Part shown: positions 38,769 to 46,263 of the stretch, one piece after another
Layout: each line of letters opens with the position of its first letter
How positions within the stretch are numbered: position 1 is the first letter of the stretch
Source of the DNA: Sterolibacterium sp.
Lineage (GTDB): Bacteria > Pseudomonadota > Gammaproteobacteria > Burkholderiales > Rhodocyclaceae
Length of the DNA stretch: 56,083 nucleotides
Direction: 5' to 3'
NCBI GenBank assembly: GCA_019105045.1
Contig: JAHRWT010000070.1
Coordinates: 1 to 56,083 of the forward strand
The notes under the pieces: model-generated
The model's input: only the letters and a program-made list of their open reading frames with translations
Database searches by the model: none
What the model was told of the DNA's origin: nothing
Position numbers and translations under genes: made by a program

Positions 38769-39011
38769 ATGACCAGCCAGACTTTTTTCCTTTCCGGCAG
38801 TGCTGCCAGCAGCGGCATTCGCCTGTGTGATCTGCTCAAATTGACAGGAGTTGCCAGCAGTGGCGGTCAGGGCAAGCTACTGGTGGCCAATGGCGAAGTT
38901 TGCGTTGACGGCCAGCCGGAAAACCGCAAGACCGCCCGCATCCACGCCGGACAAATGGTTGACTGTCTCGGCCAGCGCATTGTCGTCGTTGCCACCGGTG
39001 AGGCCGACTGA
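38769..39011 (+). CDS. S4-domain RNA-binding protein (YbcJ-like)
   Basis: An 80-residue protein with one S4 domain: GIRLCDLLKLTGVASSGGQGKLLVANGEVCVDGQPENRKTARI. It aligns along its full length with E. coli YbcJ (70 residues), an RNA-binding protein of unknown target. The ATG at 38769 is chosen because it gives the YbcJ-like N-terminus; earlier in-frame methionines run into the non-coding gap. One base separates its stop from the RbgA-like GTPase start, indicating an operon of ribosome-linked genes. Confidence 0.83.
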   Translation: MTSQTFFLSGSAASSGIRLCDLLKLTGVASSGGQGKLLVANGEVCVDGQPENRKTARIHAGQMVDCLGQRIVVVATGEAD

Positions 39012-39012
39012 C

Positions 39013-39912
39013 ATGGCCATCCAGTGGTATCCCGGGCACATGACCCAGGCGCGCAAAAAAGCCGCCGAAACCATGGCGCAGACCGATGTGGTGATCGAAG
39101 TCGTCGACGCGCGCATTCCCGAAGCCAGCTGCAATCCGATGATTCATGAGCTGCGCCGTCACCGCCAGCGTCCCTGCCTGAAATTGCTCAACAAGGCCGA
39201 CCTGGCCGATCCCGTCGTTACCCGCACCTGGCTGGATCATTTCAATGCCCAGGAAGGCATCAAGGCCGTTGCCATTTCCTGCAAGAAGCCCGGTGAAGCA
39301 AAACGCATTCCCGCGCTGTGCCAGGCGCTGGCTCCCCATCGCGACGACAACCTCAAGCCTTTGCGCATGATGATCATGGGCATTCCCAACGTCGGCAAAT
39401 CGACCCTGCTCAATGCCCTGGGCCAACGCCGGCTGGCCGCCGTTGGCGATGAGCCCGCCGTGACCAAGACGCAGCAGCGCATCGAACTCAGTCCGCGCCA
39501 AGTGATCGTCGACACCCCCGGTATGCTCTGGCCAAAAATCGAATATCCCAGTGACGGCCTGATGCTGGCGGCCTGCCATGCGGTCGGCCGCAATGCGATG
39601 ATCGACGAAGAAGTGGCCATTTTTCTGGCTGGCATCCTGCTGGCACGCTATCCGGCGGCCATTGCCACGCGTTACCGGCTCGATACCAGCGGCATGGATG
39701 CGGTCGATGCTGTGGAAGCCATCGCCCGCCAACGTGCCTGCTTCGTCAAAGGACGCGGCAATGAACTCGACCTGGAACGCGCCGCAATGATTTTTCTGAC
39801 CGATTTTCGCGATGGCCTGCTGGGCCGCATCAGTCTGGAAACCCCCAGCAGCCGCGCGCACATGCTGATGGCGGCTGAGCCACAGGAAACGCCTGACGAT
39901 GACCCGCAATAA
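39013..39912 (+). CDS. Ribosome biogenesis GTPase YlqF/RbgA
   Basis: A 299-residue GTPase with circularly permuted motifs. The protein opens with MAIQWYPGHMTQARKKA. G4 (LNKADL) comes first, then G1 (GIPNVGKST) and G3 (DTPGML). This order is typical of YlqF/RbgA, which acts in late 50S subunit assembly. The C-terminal RNA-binding domain follows. The ATG at 39013 lies one base after the S4-protein stop. The last 14 bases overlap nth. Confidence 0.92.
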   Translation: MAIQWYPGHMTQARKKAAETMAQTDVVIEVVDARIPEASCNPMIHELRRHRQRPCLKLLNKADLADPVVTRTWLDHFNAQEGIKAVAISCKKPGEAKRIPALCQALAPHRDDNLKPLRMMIMGIPNVGKSTLLNALGQRRLAAVGDEPAVTKTQQRIELSPRQVIVDTPGMLWPKIEYPSDGLMLAACHAVGRNAMIDEEVAIFLAGILLARYPAAIATRYRLDTSGMDAVDAVEAIARQRACFVKGRGNELDLERAAMIFLTDFRDGLLGRISLETPSSRAHMLMAAEPQETPDDDPQ

Positions 39913-40588
39913 AACCCCACGCGCGACGAAGCAAAGCCAAGCCGCCCAGCCCAGCCAGACTCAGCAGCGCCACATTGAACTGTTTACCCGTCTGCGGGCG
40001 GCCAATCCCCATCCCCAAACCGAGCTGGAATACGCCACGCCCTATCAACTGCTGGTCGCCGTCGTACTGTCCGCTCAGGCTACCGATCGCAGCGTGAATA
40101 TCGCCACCCGCTCGCTGTTCAAGCAGGCGCCCACCCCGGCGGCCATGCTTGCGCTGGGCGAAGAACGTGTGCGTGAAATGATCGGCAACATCGGCCTGTT
40201 CCGCACCAAGGCCAGGAACGTCATCGGTCTTTCGCAACAACTGCTGGAGCAGCATGGTGGTGCAGTCCCCAACAATGCCGCCGCACTCGAAGCCTTGCCT
40301 GGCGTGGGCCACAAAACGGCCAACGTCGTTCTCAACACGATTTTTCGCCAACCGGTGATTGCAGTGGATACGCACATCTTCCGCGTCGCCAACCGTACCG
40401 GCCTGGCCTCGGGCAAGGATGTCAAGGCGGTGGAAGCGAAACTGCTAAAATCCGTGCCTGCCGAATTCCTCCTCGACGCGCACCACTGGCTGATCCTCCA
40501 TGGGCGCTACATCTGCAAAGCACGCAAACCGGAATGCGGGCGCTGCCCCATCGCTGATCTGTGCGCCTACCCCGACAAGACGCTCTGA
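39899..40588 (+). CDS. nth: Endonuclease III
   Basis: A 229-residue DNA glycosylase/AP lyase that removes oxidised pyrimidines. The helix-hairpin-helix LPGVGHKTANVVL contains the catalytic Lys, and VDTHIFRVANR carries the catalytic Asp. The [4Fe-4S] cluster is C-x6-C-x2-C-x5-C in CKARKPECGRCPIADLC. It is about 18 residues longer at the N-terminus than E. coli Nth, with a polar Thr/Gln/Lys-rich stretch. If the start is right it overlaps the GTPase gene by 14 bases. Confidence 0.95.
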   Translation: MTRNKTPRATKQSQAAQPSQTQQRHIELFTRLRAANPHPQTELEYATPYQLLVAVVLSAQATDRSVNIATRSLFKQAPTPAAMLALGEERVREMIGNIGLFRTKARNVIGLSQQLLEQHGGAVPNNAAALEALPGVGHKTANVVLNTIFRQPVIAVDTHIFRVANRTGLASGKDVKAVEAKLLKSVPAEFLLDAHHWLILHGRYICKARKPECGRCPIADLCAYPDKTL

Positions 40589-40615
40589 ATACGCAGAGTC
40601 CCCGACACGAATCTC

Positions 40616-41098
40616 ATGTTCAATCCATCCCGCGATCAGGCGCGGCGTTTCTTCATCGAAGCCTGGCACAAACAGCAGCAGCATCTGCCGACCACGTCGC
40701 TGGAACTGATCGCCGCCGATCTGGTCGGCCTGCATCCCGAATATCACACCTTGCTGGACCAGGCACAAACCGCTCCGGATGAGCTTGACGAGCTGCTGGC
40801 GCGTGAATGGCCGCCCGAGCAAGGCGAAGGCAATCCTTTCCTGCATCTCTCCTTGCATCTGGCGATTGAAGAACAGCTGTCCATCAACCAGCCGCCCGGC
40901 ATCCGGCCACTGTTCGAGCAACTCTGTCGCCAGCATGGCGAGCGCCACGCCGCCCTGCATGACATTCTCGAATGTCTGGCAGAAACCATCTGGCAAGCCC
41001 AGCGCCATCAACGCCCGCTCGACGCCGATGCCTATCTGGCCTGTATGCAGCACAAACTGCGGGGGTCTGCGGTGAGCGGGATGGTTTCAGTAAAATAG
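40616..41098 (+). CDS. DUF1841 family protein
   Basis: A 160-residue cytoplasmic protein of the DUF1841 family: MFNPSRDQARRFFIEAW at the start, HPEYHTLL, then NPFLHLSLHLAIEEQLSINQPPGI and ERHAALHDILECLAETIWQAQR. Several conserved histidines (HLSLHLAIEEQ, RHAALHDILE) suggest a metal-binding helical bundle; the function is unknown. It lies 27 bases after nth and is a regular neighbour of nth in betaproteobacteria. Confidence 0.87.
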   Translation: MFNPSRDQARRFFIEAWHKQQQHLPTTSLELIAADLVGLHPEYHTLLDQAQTAPDELDELLAREWPPEQGEGNPFLHLSLHLAIEEQLSINQPPGIRPLFEQLCRQHGERHAALHDILECLAETIWQAQRHQRPLDADAYLACMQHKLRGSAVSGMVSVK

Positions 41099-41135
41099 CC
41101 CAGTTTTTTGAATTCTTGACGATAGAACAACCATC

Positions 41136-41987
41136 ATGCGCTTTACCGGCAGCTCCAAATACATCGCCACACCCGATCTCACCCTGGCTGTCAATGCGGC
41201 CATCACCTTGCAGCGCCCGCTGCTGCTCAAAGGCGAACCGGGCACCGGCAAGACCATGCTGGCCGAAGAAGTCGCCGCTGCACTCGACATGCCGCTGTTG
41301 CAATGGCACATCAAATCCACCACCAAGGCCCAGCAGGGGTTGTATGAATACGATGCGGTTTCGCGCCTGCGCGACTCGCAACTGGGCGGCGAAGCCGGTG
41401 CACGCGTGCACGACATCGCCAACTACATCGTCAAGGGCGTGCTCTGGCAGGCTTTCGAGATGGACCGCCCCTGCATCATCCTGATCGATGAAATAGACAA
41501 GGCCGACATCGAATTCCCCAACGATCTGCTGCGCGAGCTGGACCGCATGGAGTTTCATGTCTATGAAACCCAGCAAATGATCCAGGCCAAACATCGCCCG
41601 TTGATCTTCATCACGTCCAACAACGAAAAAGAACTGCCCGATGCCTTCCTGCGGCGCTGCTTCTTCCACTACATCAAGTTTCCCGACAAGGAAACCATGC
41701 AGAGCATCGTCGATGTGCATTTCCCCGGCATCAAGCAAGCACTGCTGCGCGAAGCACTGGAAGTTTTCTTCGAATTGAGGGAAATTCCCGGACTGAAGAA
41801 AAAACCGTCCACCTCGGAACTGCTCGATTGGCTCAAACTGCTGATGGCCGAAGACATTCCCGCCGAGGCGCTGCAATCCAGAGATCACAAGGTCAGCGTG
41901 CCGCCCCTGCACGGCGCCCTGCTGAAAAACGAACAGGATGTCCATCTGTTTGAACGTTTGTTGTTCATGGCAAGGAATCACCGATGA
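41136..41987 (+). CDS. MoxR-type AAA ATPase
   Basis: A 283-residue AAA+ protein. Walker A is GEPGTGKT (33-40), Walker B lies in CIILIDEIDKAD, sensor 1 in LIFITSNNEKELPDAFLRRC. MoxR ATPases act with a VWA-domain protein to mature or activate partner enzymes, for example in the CbbQ/CbbO and NorQ/NorD pairs. The matching VWA gene is 44109-45281, but a diguanylate cyclase gene lies between them and overlaps this one by ATGA. The client protein is unknown. Confidence 0.9.
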   Translation: MRFTGSSKYIATPDLTLAVNAAITLQRPLLLKGEPGTGKTMLAEEVAAALDMPLLQWHIKSTTKAQQGLYEYDAVSRLRDSQLGGEAGARVHDIANYIVKGVLWQAFEMDRPCIILIDEIDKADIEFPNDLLRELDRMEFHVYETQQMIQAKHRPLIFITSNNEKELPDAFLRRCFFHYIKFPDKETMQSIVDVHFPGIKQALLREALEVFFELREIPGLKKKPSTSELLDWLKLLMAEDIPAEALQSRDHKVSVPPLHGALLKNEQDVHLFERLLFMARNHR

Positions 41988-44065
41988 AACTGCGTGTCCT
42001 CACCTCCGCTCATTTCCGCAATCTGCTGTTGCTGCTTGGTCTGCTGGCCTCTGTTCCAGCCAGCGCGCTCGACAAGGTCAGCCTGCAGCTCAACGGCTAT
42101 CATCAGTTCGAGTACGCCGGTTACTACGCCGCGCTCGAACAGGGTTATTACAGCGAAGCCGGGCTGGATGTCAGCATCAACGAACTGCAGATGGGTATGG
42201 ATCCGGTCATTGACGTCTATTCCGGCAAGACCGATTTTGGTGTGGGCAACAGCAGCCTGTTGCTGACACGCGCCGCCGGCAAGCCGGTCGTCGCCCTGGC
42301 GGTCATCGGCCAGCATTCGGGCGGCGTATTGTTTAGCCGCCTCGGCAAAAACCAGAGCATCAAAGACCTGACGGGCAAGCGCATCATGCTCGACATCCAG
42401 GCCGACAGCGTGCTGGCACTGCTGGCCCGGGAAGGCCTGACCAACAAACAATTCGATGAAGTCGTCCATAGCTACGACCCGCAGGAGCTGATCAAGGGCA
42501 AAGTCGATGCGATGTCCGGTTCGCTGCTCAATGAAGCCGATGATTTCGAACGTGCCCGTTTCAAGCCGGTGGTCCATGCCCCGCGCGATGCCGGCATCGA
42601 CTTCTACAGCAACGTACTGTTCACCTCCGAACACATGGCCAGCGAAGAAGGTGACAAGGTACGCGCCTTTCGCACGGCCAGCCTGCGTGGCTGGCAATAC
42701 GCCATGGCCCATCAAAACGAAATCGCCAACCTGATCCGCGTCAAATACACCCAGCGTGTTGATCTCGACCATCTGCTGTTCCAGGCCAAACAAATGCAGA
42801 CATTGATGGATCTTGGCAACAGCGAAATCGGCAGCCAGAGCGCCGAACGCTGGCAGGCCATTGGCGCGATCTATCAGGAAATGGGCAAGCTGGATCAACT
42901 GCCGGCACTCAACCACTTCATCTTTGACCCCACACCGCCGCTCAAGACACAAGGTCCCGACTACAAGCTGCTGGCCCTGATGGCCGCCGGTGCCCTGCTG
43001 ATCGTTCTTTTCCTGCTCGTCTCTTTCCGCCTGACCCGCGCGCAGTTTGCCCTGCGCATCGAAAAACAGCGCCAGGCCGCCCTGCAAGAACAACTCCGCA
43101 CCAATGAAGAACGCTATCGCAGCCTGTTTGTGTCCATGGACAACGGTTTTGCGCTCAATGAAGTCATTTGCGACAACGACGGCAAGCCGATGGATTACCG
43201 CTTCATCGAAGTCAACCCGGCTTTTGAAAAAGTCTCCGGCATTCCCCGTGAAAAACTGATCGGCAAGCGCGCCAAGGAAGTTCTGTCCAGTGGTGATGAT
43301 GACTGGCTGGAACAGTTCGGCTCGGTGGCCCTGACCGGCCAGCCCAAGCGCTATGAAAAGTTCTCGCAGAAAACCTGCCGCTGGTTTGCCACTGATTCCT
43401 ACAGCCCGGAGCCCGGCAAGTTCGCTGTGGTCACCCAGGAAATCACCGAACGCAAGCAAATGGAAATCGCCTTGACCAAGGCCAATATCGAACTGCGCGA
43501 GAAGTACGATGAAATTTCCCAGCTGCAGGAAAAACTGCGTGAGCAAGCCGTCCGTGATCCGCTCACCGGCCTGCACAACCGGCGCTATCTGGACGAAACC
43601 CTGCGCCGCGAACTGTCCCGCGCCCAACGTGAAAATTACACCCTCTGCATCATCCTCATCGACCTGGATTTCTTCAAGAAAGTGAACGACACCTACGGCC
43701 ACCTGGCCGGTGACGAAGTGCTGAAAACCTTTGGCCGCCTGCTGCACGACCATGCCCGCGCCGGCGACGTGGCCTGCCGCTATGGTGGCGAGGAATTCAT
43801 GCTGATGCTGCCCAAGATGCCGACAGAAACCGCTGTCGATCGGGCCAACATCTTGCGCGAAAAATTTGCCGCCACCACGATTCCATTTGGCGATGCGCAA
43901 ATCAGCACCACCCTGTCCATCGGCATTGCCCTTTACCCCTATCACGGCAATACGCCCGACGAGCTCACCAACAATGCCGACCAGGCGCTGTACGTGGCCA
44001 AGAGCGAAGGCCGTAACCGCGCCATCGTCTTTGATCCAAACAGACCACCGGCCATTCATGGCTGA
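41984..44065 (+). CDS. Membrane diguanylate cyclase with NMT1-type sensor, PAS and GGDEF domains
   Basis: A 693-residue protein. A signal/anchor segment (1-28) is followed by a periplasmic NMT1/THI5-like substrate-binding domain (about 30-310; GYHQFEYAGYYAALEQGYY). One transmembrane helix (about 328-350), a short coiled coil, a PAS domain (about 370-490), a second coiled coil and a GGDEF domain (about 525-690) follow. The active site is GGEEF (601-605). The inhibitory site RAGD (592-595) has the right spacing, so c-di-GMP synthesis with feedback control is expected. The periplasmic domain probably senses a small molecule of the pyrimidine/thiamine-precursor or sulfonate type. It overlaps the MoxR gene by 4 bases, so it is part of that operon. 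Confidence 0.9.
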   Translation: MKLRVLTSAHFRNLLLLLGLLASVPASALDKVSLQLNGYHQFEYAGYYAALEQGYYSEAGLDVSINELQMGMDPVIDVYSGKTDFGVGNSSLLLTRAAGKPVVALAVIGQHSGGVLFSRLGKNQSIKDLTGKRIMLDIQADSVLALLAREGLTNKQFDEVVHSYDPQELIKGKVDAMSGSLLNEADDFERARFKPVVHAPRDAGIDFYSNVLFTSEHMASEEGDKVRAFRTASLRGWQYAMAHQNEIANLIRVKYTQRVDLDHLLFQAKQMQTLMDLGNSEIGSQSAERWQAIGAIYQEMGKLDQLPALNHFIFDPTPPLKTQGPDYKLLALMAAGALLIVLFLLVSFRLTRAQFALRIEKQRQAALQEQLRTNEERYRSLFVSMDNGFALNEVICDNDGKPMDYRFIEVNPAFEKVSGIPREKLIGKRAKEVLSSGDDDWLEQFGSVALTGQPKRYEKFSQKTCRWFATDSYSPEPGKFAVVTQEITERKQMEIALTKANIELREKYDEISQLQEKLREQAVRDPLTGLHNRRYLDETLRRELSRAQRENYTLCIILIDLDFFKKVNDTYGHLAGDEVLKTFGRLLHDHARAGDVACRYGGEEFMLMLPKMPTETAVDRANILREKFAATTIPFGDAQISTTLSIGIALYPYHGNTPDELTNNADQALYVAKSEGRNRAIVFDPNRPPAIHG

Positions 44066-44108
44066 ACCCCGTATGTCTGCGGCCTGAACGCCAGGCCGCA
44101 GCCGCCAC

Positions 44109-45281
44109 ATGCTGATCGACTTCTTCCTGCACCTGAAGGCAGCCAAGCTGCCGGTTTCCACCCGTGAATTCCTGACCTTGCTGGAAGCCTTGCAGCAAGG
44201 TCAGGCCGGCTACAGCCTGGAGGATTTCTATTTTCTGGCGCGCACCTGCCTGATCAAGAACGAAGCGCATTACGATAAATTCGACCGCGCTTTCGGCAGC
44301 TACTTTCATGGCATCACCGAACTGCCCGGCTTCGATGCCGAGATCCCCGAGGACTGGCTGCGTCAGATGATGCAGAAGCATCTGAGCCCGGAAGAAAAAG
44401 CCCAACTGGAAAAACTCGGCTGGGATAAATTGATGGAGCAGTTCAAGGAACGTCTGGCCGAGCAGAAGGAGCGCCACGAAGGCGGCAACAAATGGATAGG
44501 CACAGGTGGCAGCTCACCTTTCGGCCACGGCGGTTACCATCCCGAAGGCATTCGCATCGGCGGCCCCTCGGCAGGCAACCGTACCGCCGTCAAGGTCTGG
44601 GAGGAGCGCAGCTACCGCAATCTGGACGACTCCGTCGAACTGGGCACGCGCAACATCAAGGTTGCCCTGCGTCGCCTGCGCCATTTCGCCCGTGAAGGGG
44701 CTGCCGAAGAACTGGATCTGGATGGCACCATTCGCGGTACGGCACAAAACGCCGGATTGCTCAACCTGCAAATGCGCCCCGAACGCCACAACAAGGTCAA
44801 GGTATTGCTGTTTCTCGATGTGGGCGGCTCAATGGATGACCACGTCCAGCTCTGCACCGAGCTGTTCTCTGCTGCCCGCAGCGAATTCAAGCATCTGGAG
44901 TATTTCTACTTTCACAACTGCATCTACGATTTCGTCTGGAAAGACAACCGTCGACGCAAGAGCGAATGCATTCCACTCTACGATGTTCTGCACAAATACG
45001 GCGATGACTACAAGCTGATCATCGTCGGCGATGCCACCATGAGTCCTTACGAAATCATCCAGCCCGGCGGCAACATCGAATACATGAACGCCGAACCCGG
45101 CGCCGTCTGGCTGGGTCGCCTGCTCGAAAAATATCCCCACGCCGCCTGGCTGAACCCCGAACCACAACGCCTGTGGGATTATCGCCACTCCATCCAGATC
45201 ATCCGCAACATCGTCGGCAATCGCATGTATCCATTGACCATCGACGGCCTGGAACAGGCCATGCGGCAGCTGAACAAGTAG
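44109..45281 (+). CDS. VWA-domain protein, CoxE-like
   Basis: A 390-residue cytoplasmic protein. The N-terminal half holds a helical CoxE-like region (MLIDFFLHLKAAKLPVSTREFL) and a Gly-rich middle (GTGGSSPFGHGGYHPEG). The VWA domain has the metal site D237-V-G-G-S241 in FLDVGGSMDD. It is the expected partner of the MoxR ATPase at 41136, with which it would form a chaperone-like pair. It begins 43 bases after the cyclase stop and closes the operon as far as can be seen. Confidence 0.88.
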   Translation: MLIDFFLHLKAAKLPVSTREFLTLLEALQQGQAGYSLEDFYFLARTCLIKNEAHYDKFDRAFGSYFHGITELPGFDAEIPEDWLRQMMQKHLSPEEKAQLEKLGWDKLMEQFKERLAEQKERHEGGNKWIGTGGSSPFGHGGYHPEGIRIGGPSAGNRTAVKVWEERSYRNLDDSVELGTRNIKVALRRLRHFAREGAAEELDLDGTIRGTAQNAGLLNLQMRPERHNKVKVLLFLDVGGSMDDHVQLCTELFSAARSEFKHLEYFYFHNCIYDFVWKDNRRRKSECIPLYDVLHKYGDDYKLIIVGDATMSPYEIIQPGGNIEYMNAEPGAVWLGRLLEKYPHAAWLNPEPQRLWDYRHSIQIIRNIVGNRMYPLTIDGLEQAMRQLNK

Positions 45282-45371
45282 TCGCCACAAAACCCTGCCA
45301 TGATCAGTGGCATTGCCGCCAGAGCAACTGAATTGGCGTAAGATAAATTCTCTTTACCTTGGGAGCCCCTC

Positions 45372-46142
45372 ATGACCATGCCATTTGCAATCACTCGCGG
45401 CCATTTTTCCCTGCGCTCATCGGTGAGCGATCAAATTGATCGGCTCCGCAAGCAAAGCCTGGTTTTGCTGACTGCGCTGGCTACCGGTCTTGCCCTGCTT
45501 GCGCTGCCCGCCCATGCCGACCTGTCCGCCATCACCAGCAAGGATGCCAGCGCCGGTCTGAAAGAAGCGCTGACCAAGGGGGCGGAGTTTGCCGTCAATC
45601 AACTGGGGCAGCAGGACGGCTTTCTGGGCAACAGCAAAGTGAAGATTCCCCTGCCCGAGTCGCTGGAAAAAGTGGCCAGCCTGGGCCGTATGCTGGGCCT
45701 CAACAAGCAGGCGGATGAGCTGGTGCTCACCATGAACCGTGCCGCTGAAGCCGCCGTGGTGGAAGCCAAGCCGCTGTTGGTCAATGCCGTCAAGGAAATG
45801 TCGGTCAAGGATGTGTATGAAGTGCTGGGCGGCCCGCAAGATGCCGCCACCCAATATTTCCGCAGTCATACCAGCGAGCAGCTGACGCAGAAATTCCTGC
45901 CCATCGTGCATCGGGCCACCACCCGCGTCAGCCTGACCGACAAATACAACAGCTTTGCCGGCAAGGCGGCCAAGTACAAGTTGATGGATGAGCAGGACGC
46001 CGATCTCGACAGCTATGTCACCCGCAAGGCACTGGATGGTTTGTTCCTGATGATTGCCGAACAGGAAAAACAGATCCGCACCGATCCGGTGGGTAGCGGC
46101 AGCAAGCTGTTGCAAAAGGTTTTCGGCGCCATTGGCGGTTGA
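45372..46142 (+). CDS. Exported DUF4197 family protein
   Basis: A 256-residue protein. An N-terminal basic stretch of about 28 residues is followed by a hydrophobic core and a signal-peptidase-like AHA-D site near residue 50. The mature part matches DUF4197: ALTKGAEFAVNQLGQQDGFLGN, VKIPLPESLEKVASLGRMLGL, MSVKDVYEVLGGPQDAATQYFR and a YVTRKALDGLFLMIAEQEKQIR end. It is helical, periplasmic and of unknown function. A shorter start at the internal basic region is possible, since the predicted leader is long. Confidence 0.82.
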   Translation: MTMPFAITRGHFSLRSSVSDQIDRLRKQSLVLLTALATGLALLALPAHADLSAITSKDASAGLKEALTKGAEFAVNQLGQQDGFLGNSKVKIPLPESLEKVASLGRMLGLNKQADELVLTMNRAAEAAVVEAKPLLVNAVKEMSVKDVYEVLGGPQDAATQYFRSHTSEQLTQKFLPIVHRATTRVSLTDKYNSFAGKAAKYKLMDEQDADLDSYVTRKALDGLFLMIAEQEKQIRTDPVGSGSKLLQKVFGAIGG

Positions 46143-46263
46143 TGGGTTGATATGCCTACCCGCCCTGTCAGTGCCCCTCAGCACAACATTTCTTGACAAT
46201 CACTCACCACGCGCTGGCGCATCCGTCTGGCCACAGGCAATCCGGCGCGTTTCTGGCAGCAAC

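Noticed and set aside
38536-38772. A 78-codon frame across the palindromic element
   Set aside because: It is interrupted by the inverted repeat structure and shows no conserved motif; an intergenic element is more likely.
41978-44161. A 727-codon open frame antisense to the diguanylate cyclase gene
   Set aside because: The plus strand encodes a complete multi-domain protein with intact catalytic motifs; the antisense frame has none.
46054-46263. N-terminal extension of the NosR-like protein
   Set aside because: It overlaps the end of the DUF4197 gene, and the sequence from 46264 begins close to a proper signal/anchor helix.
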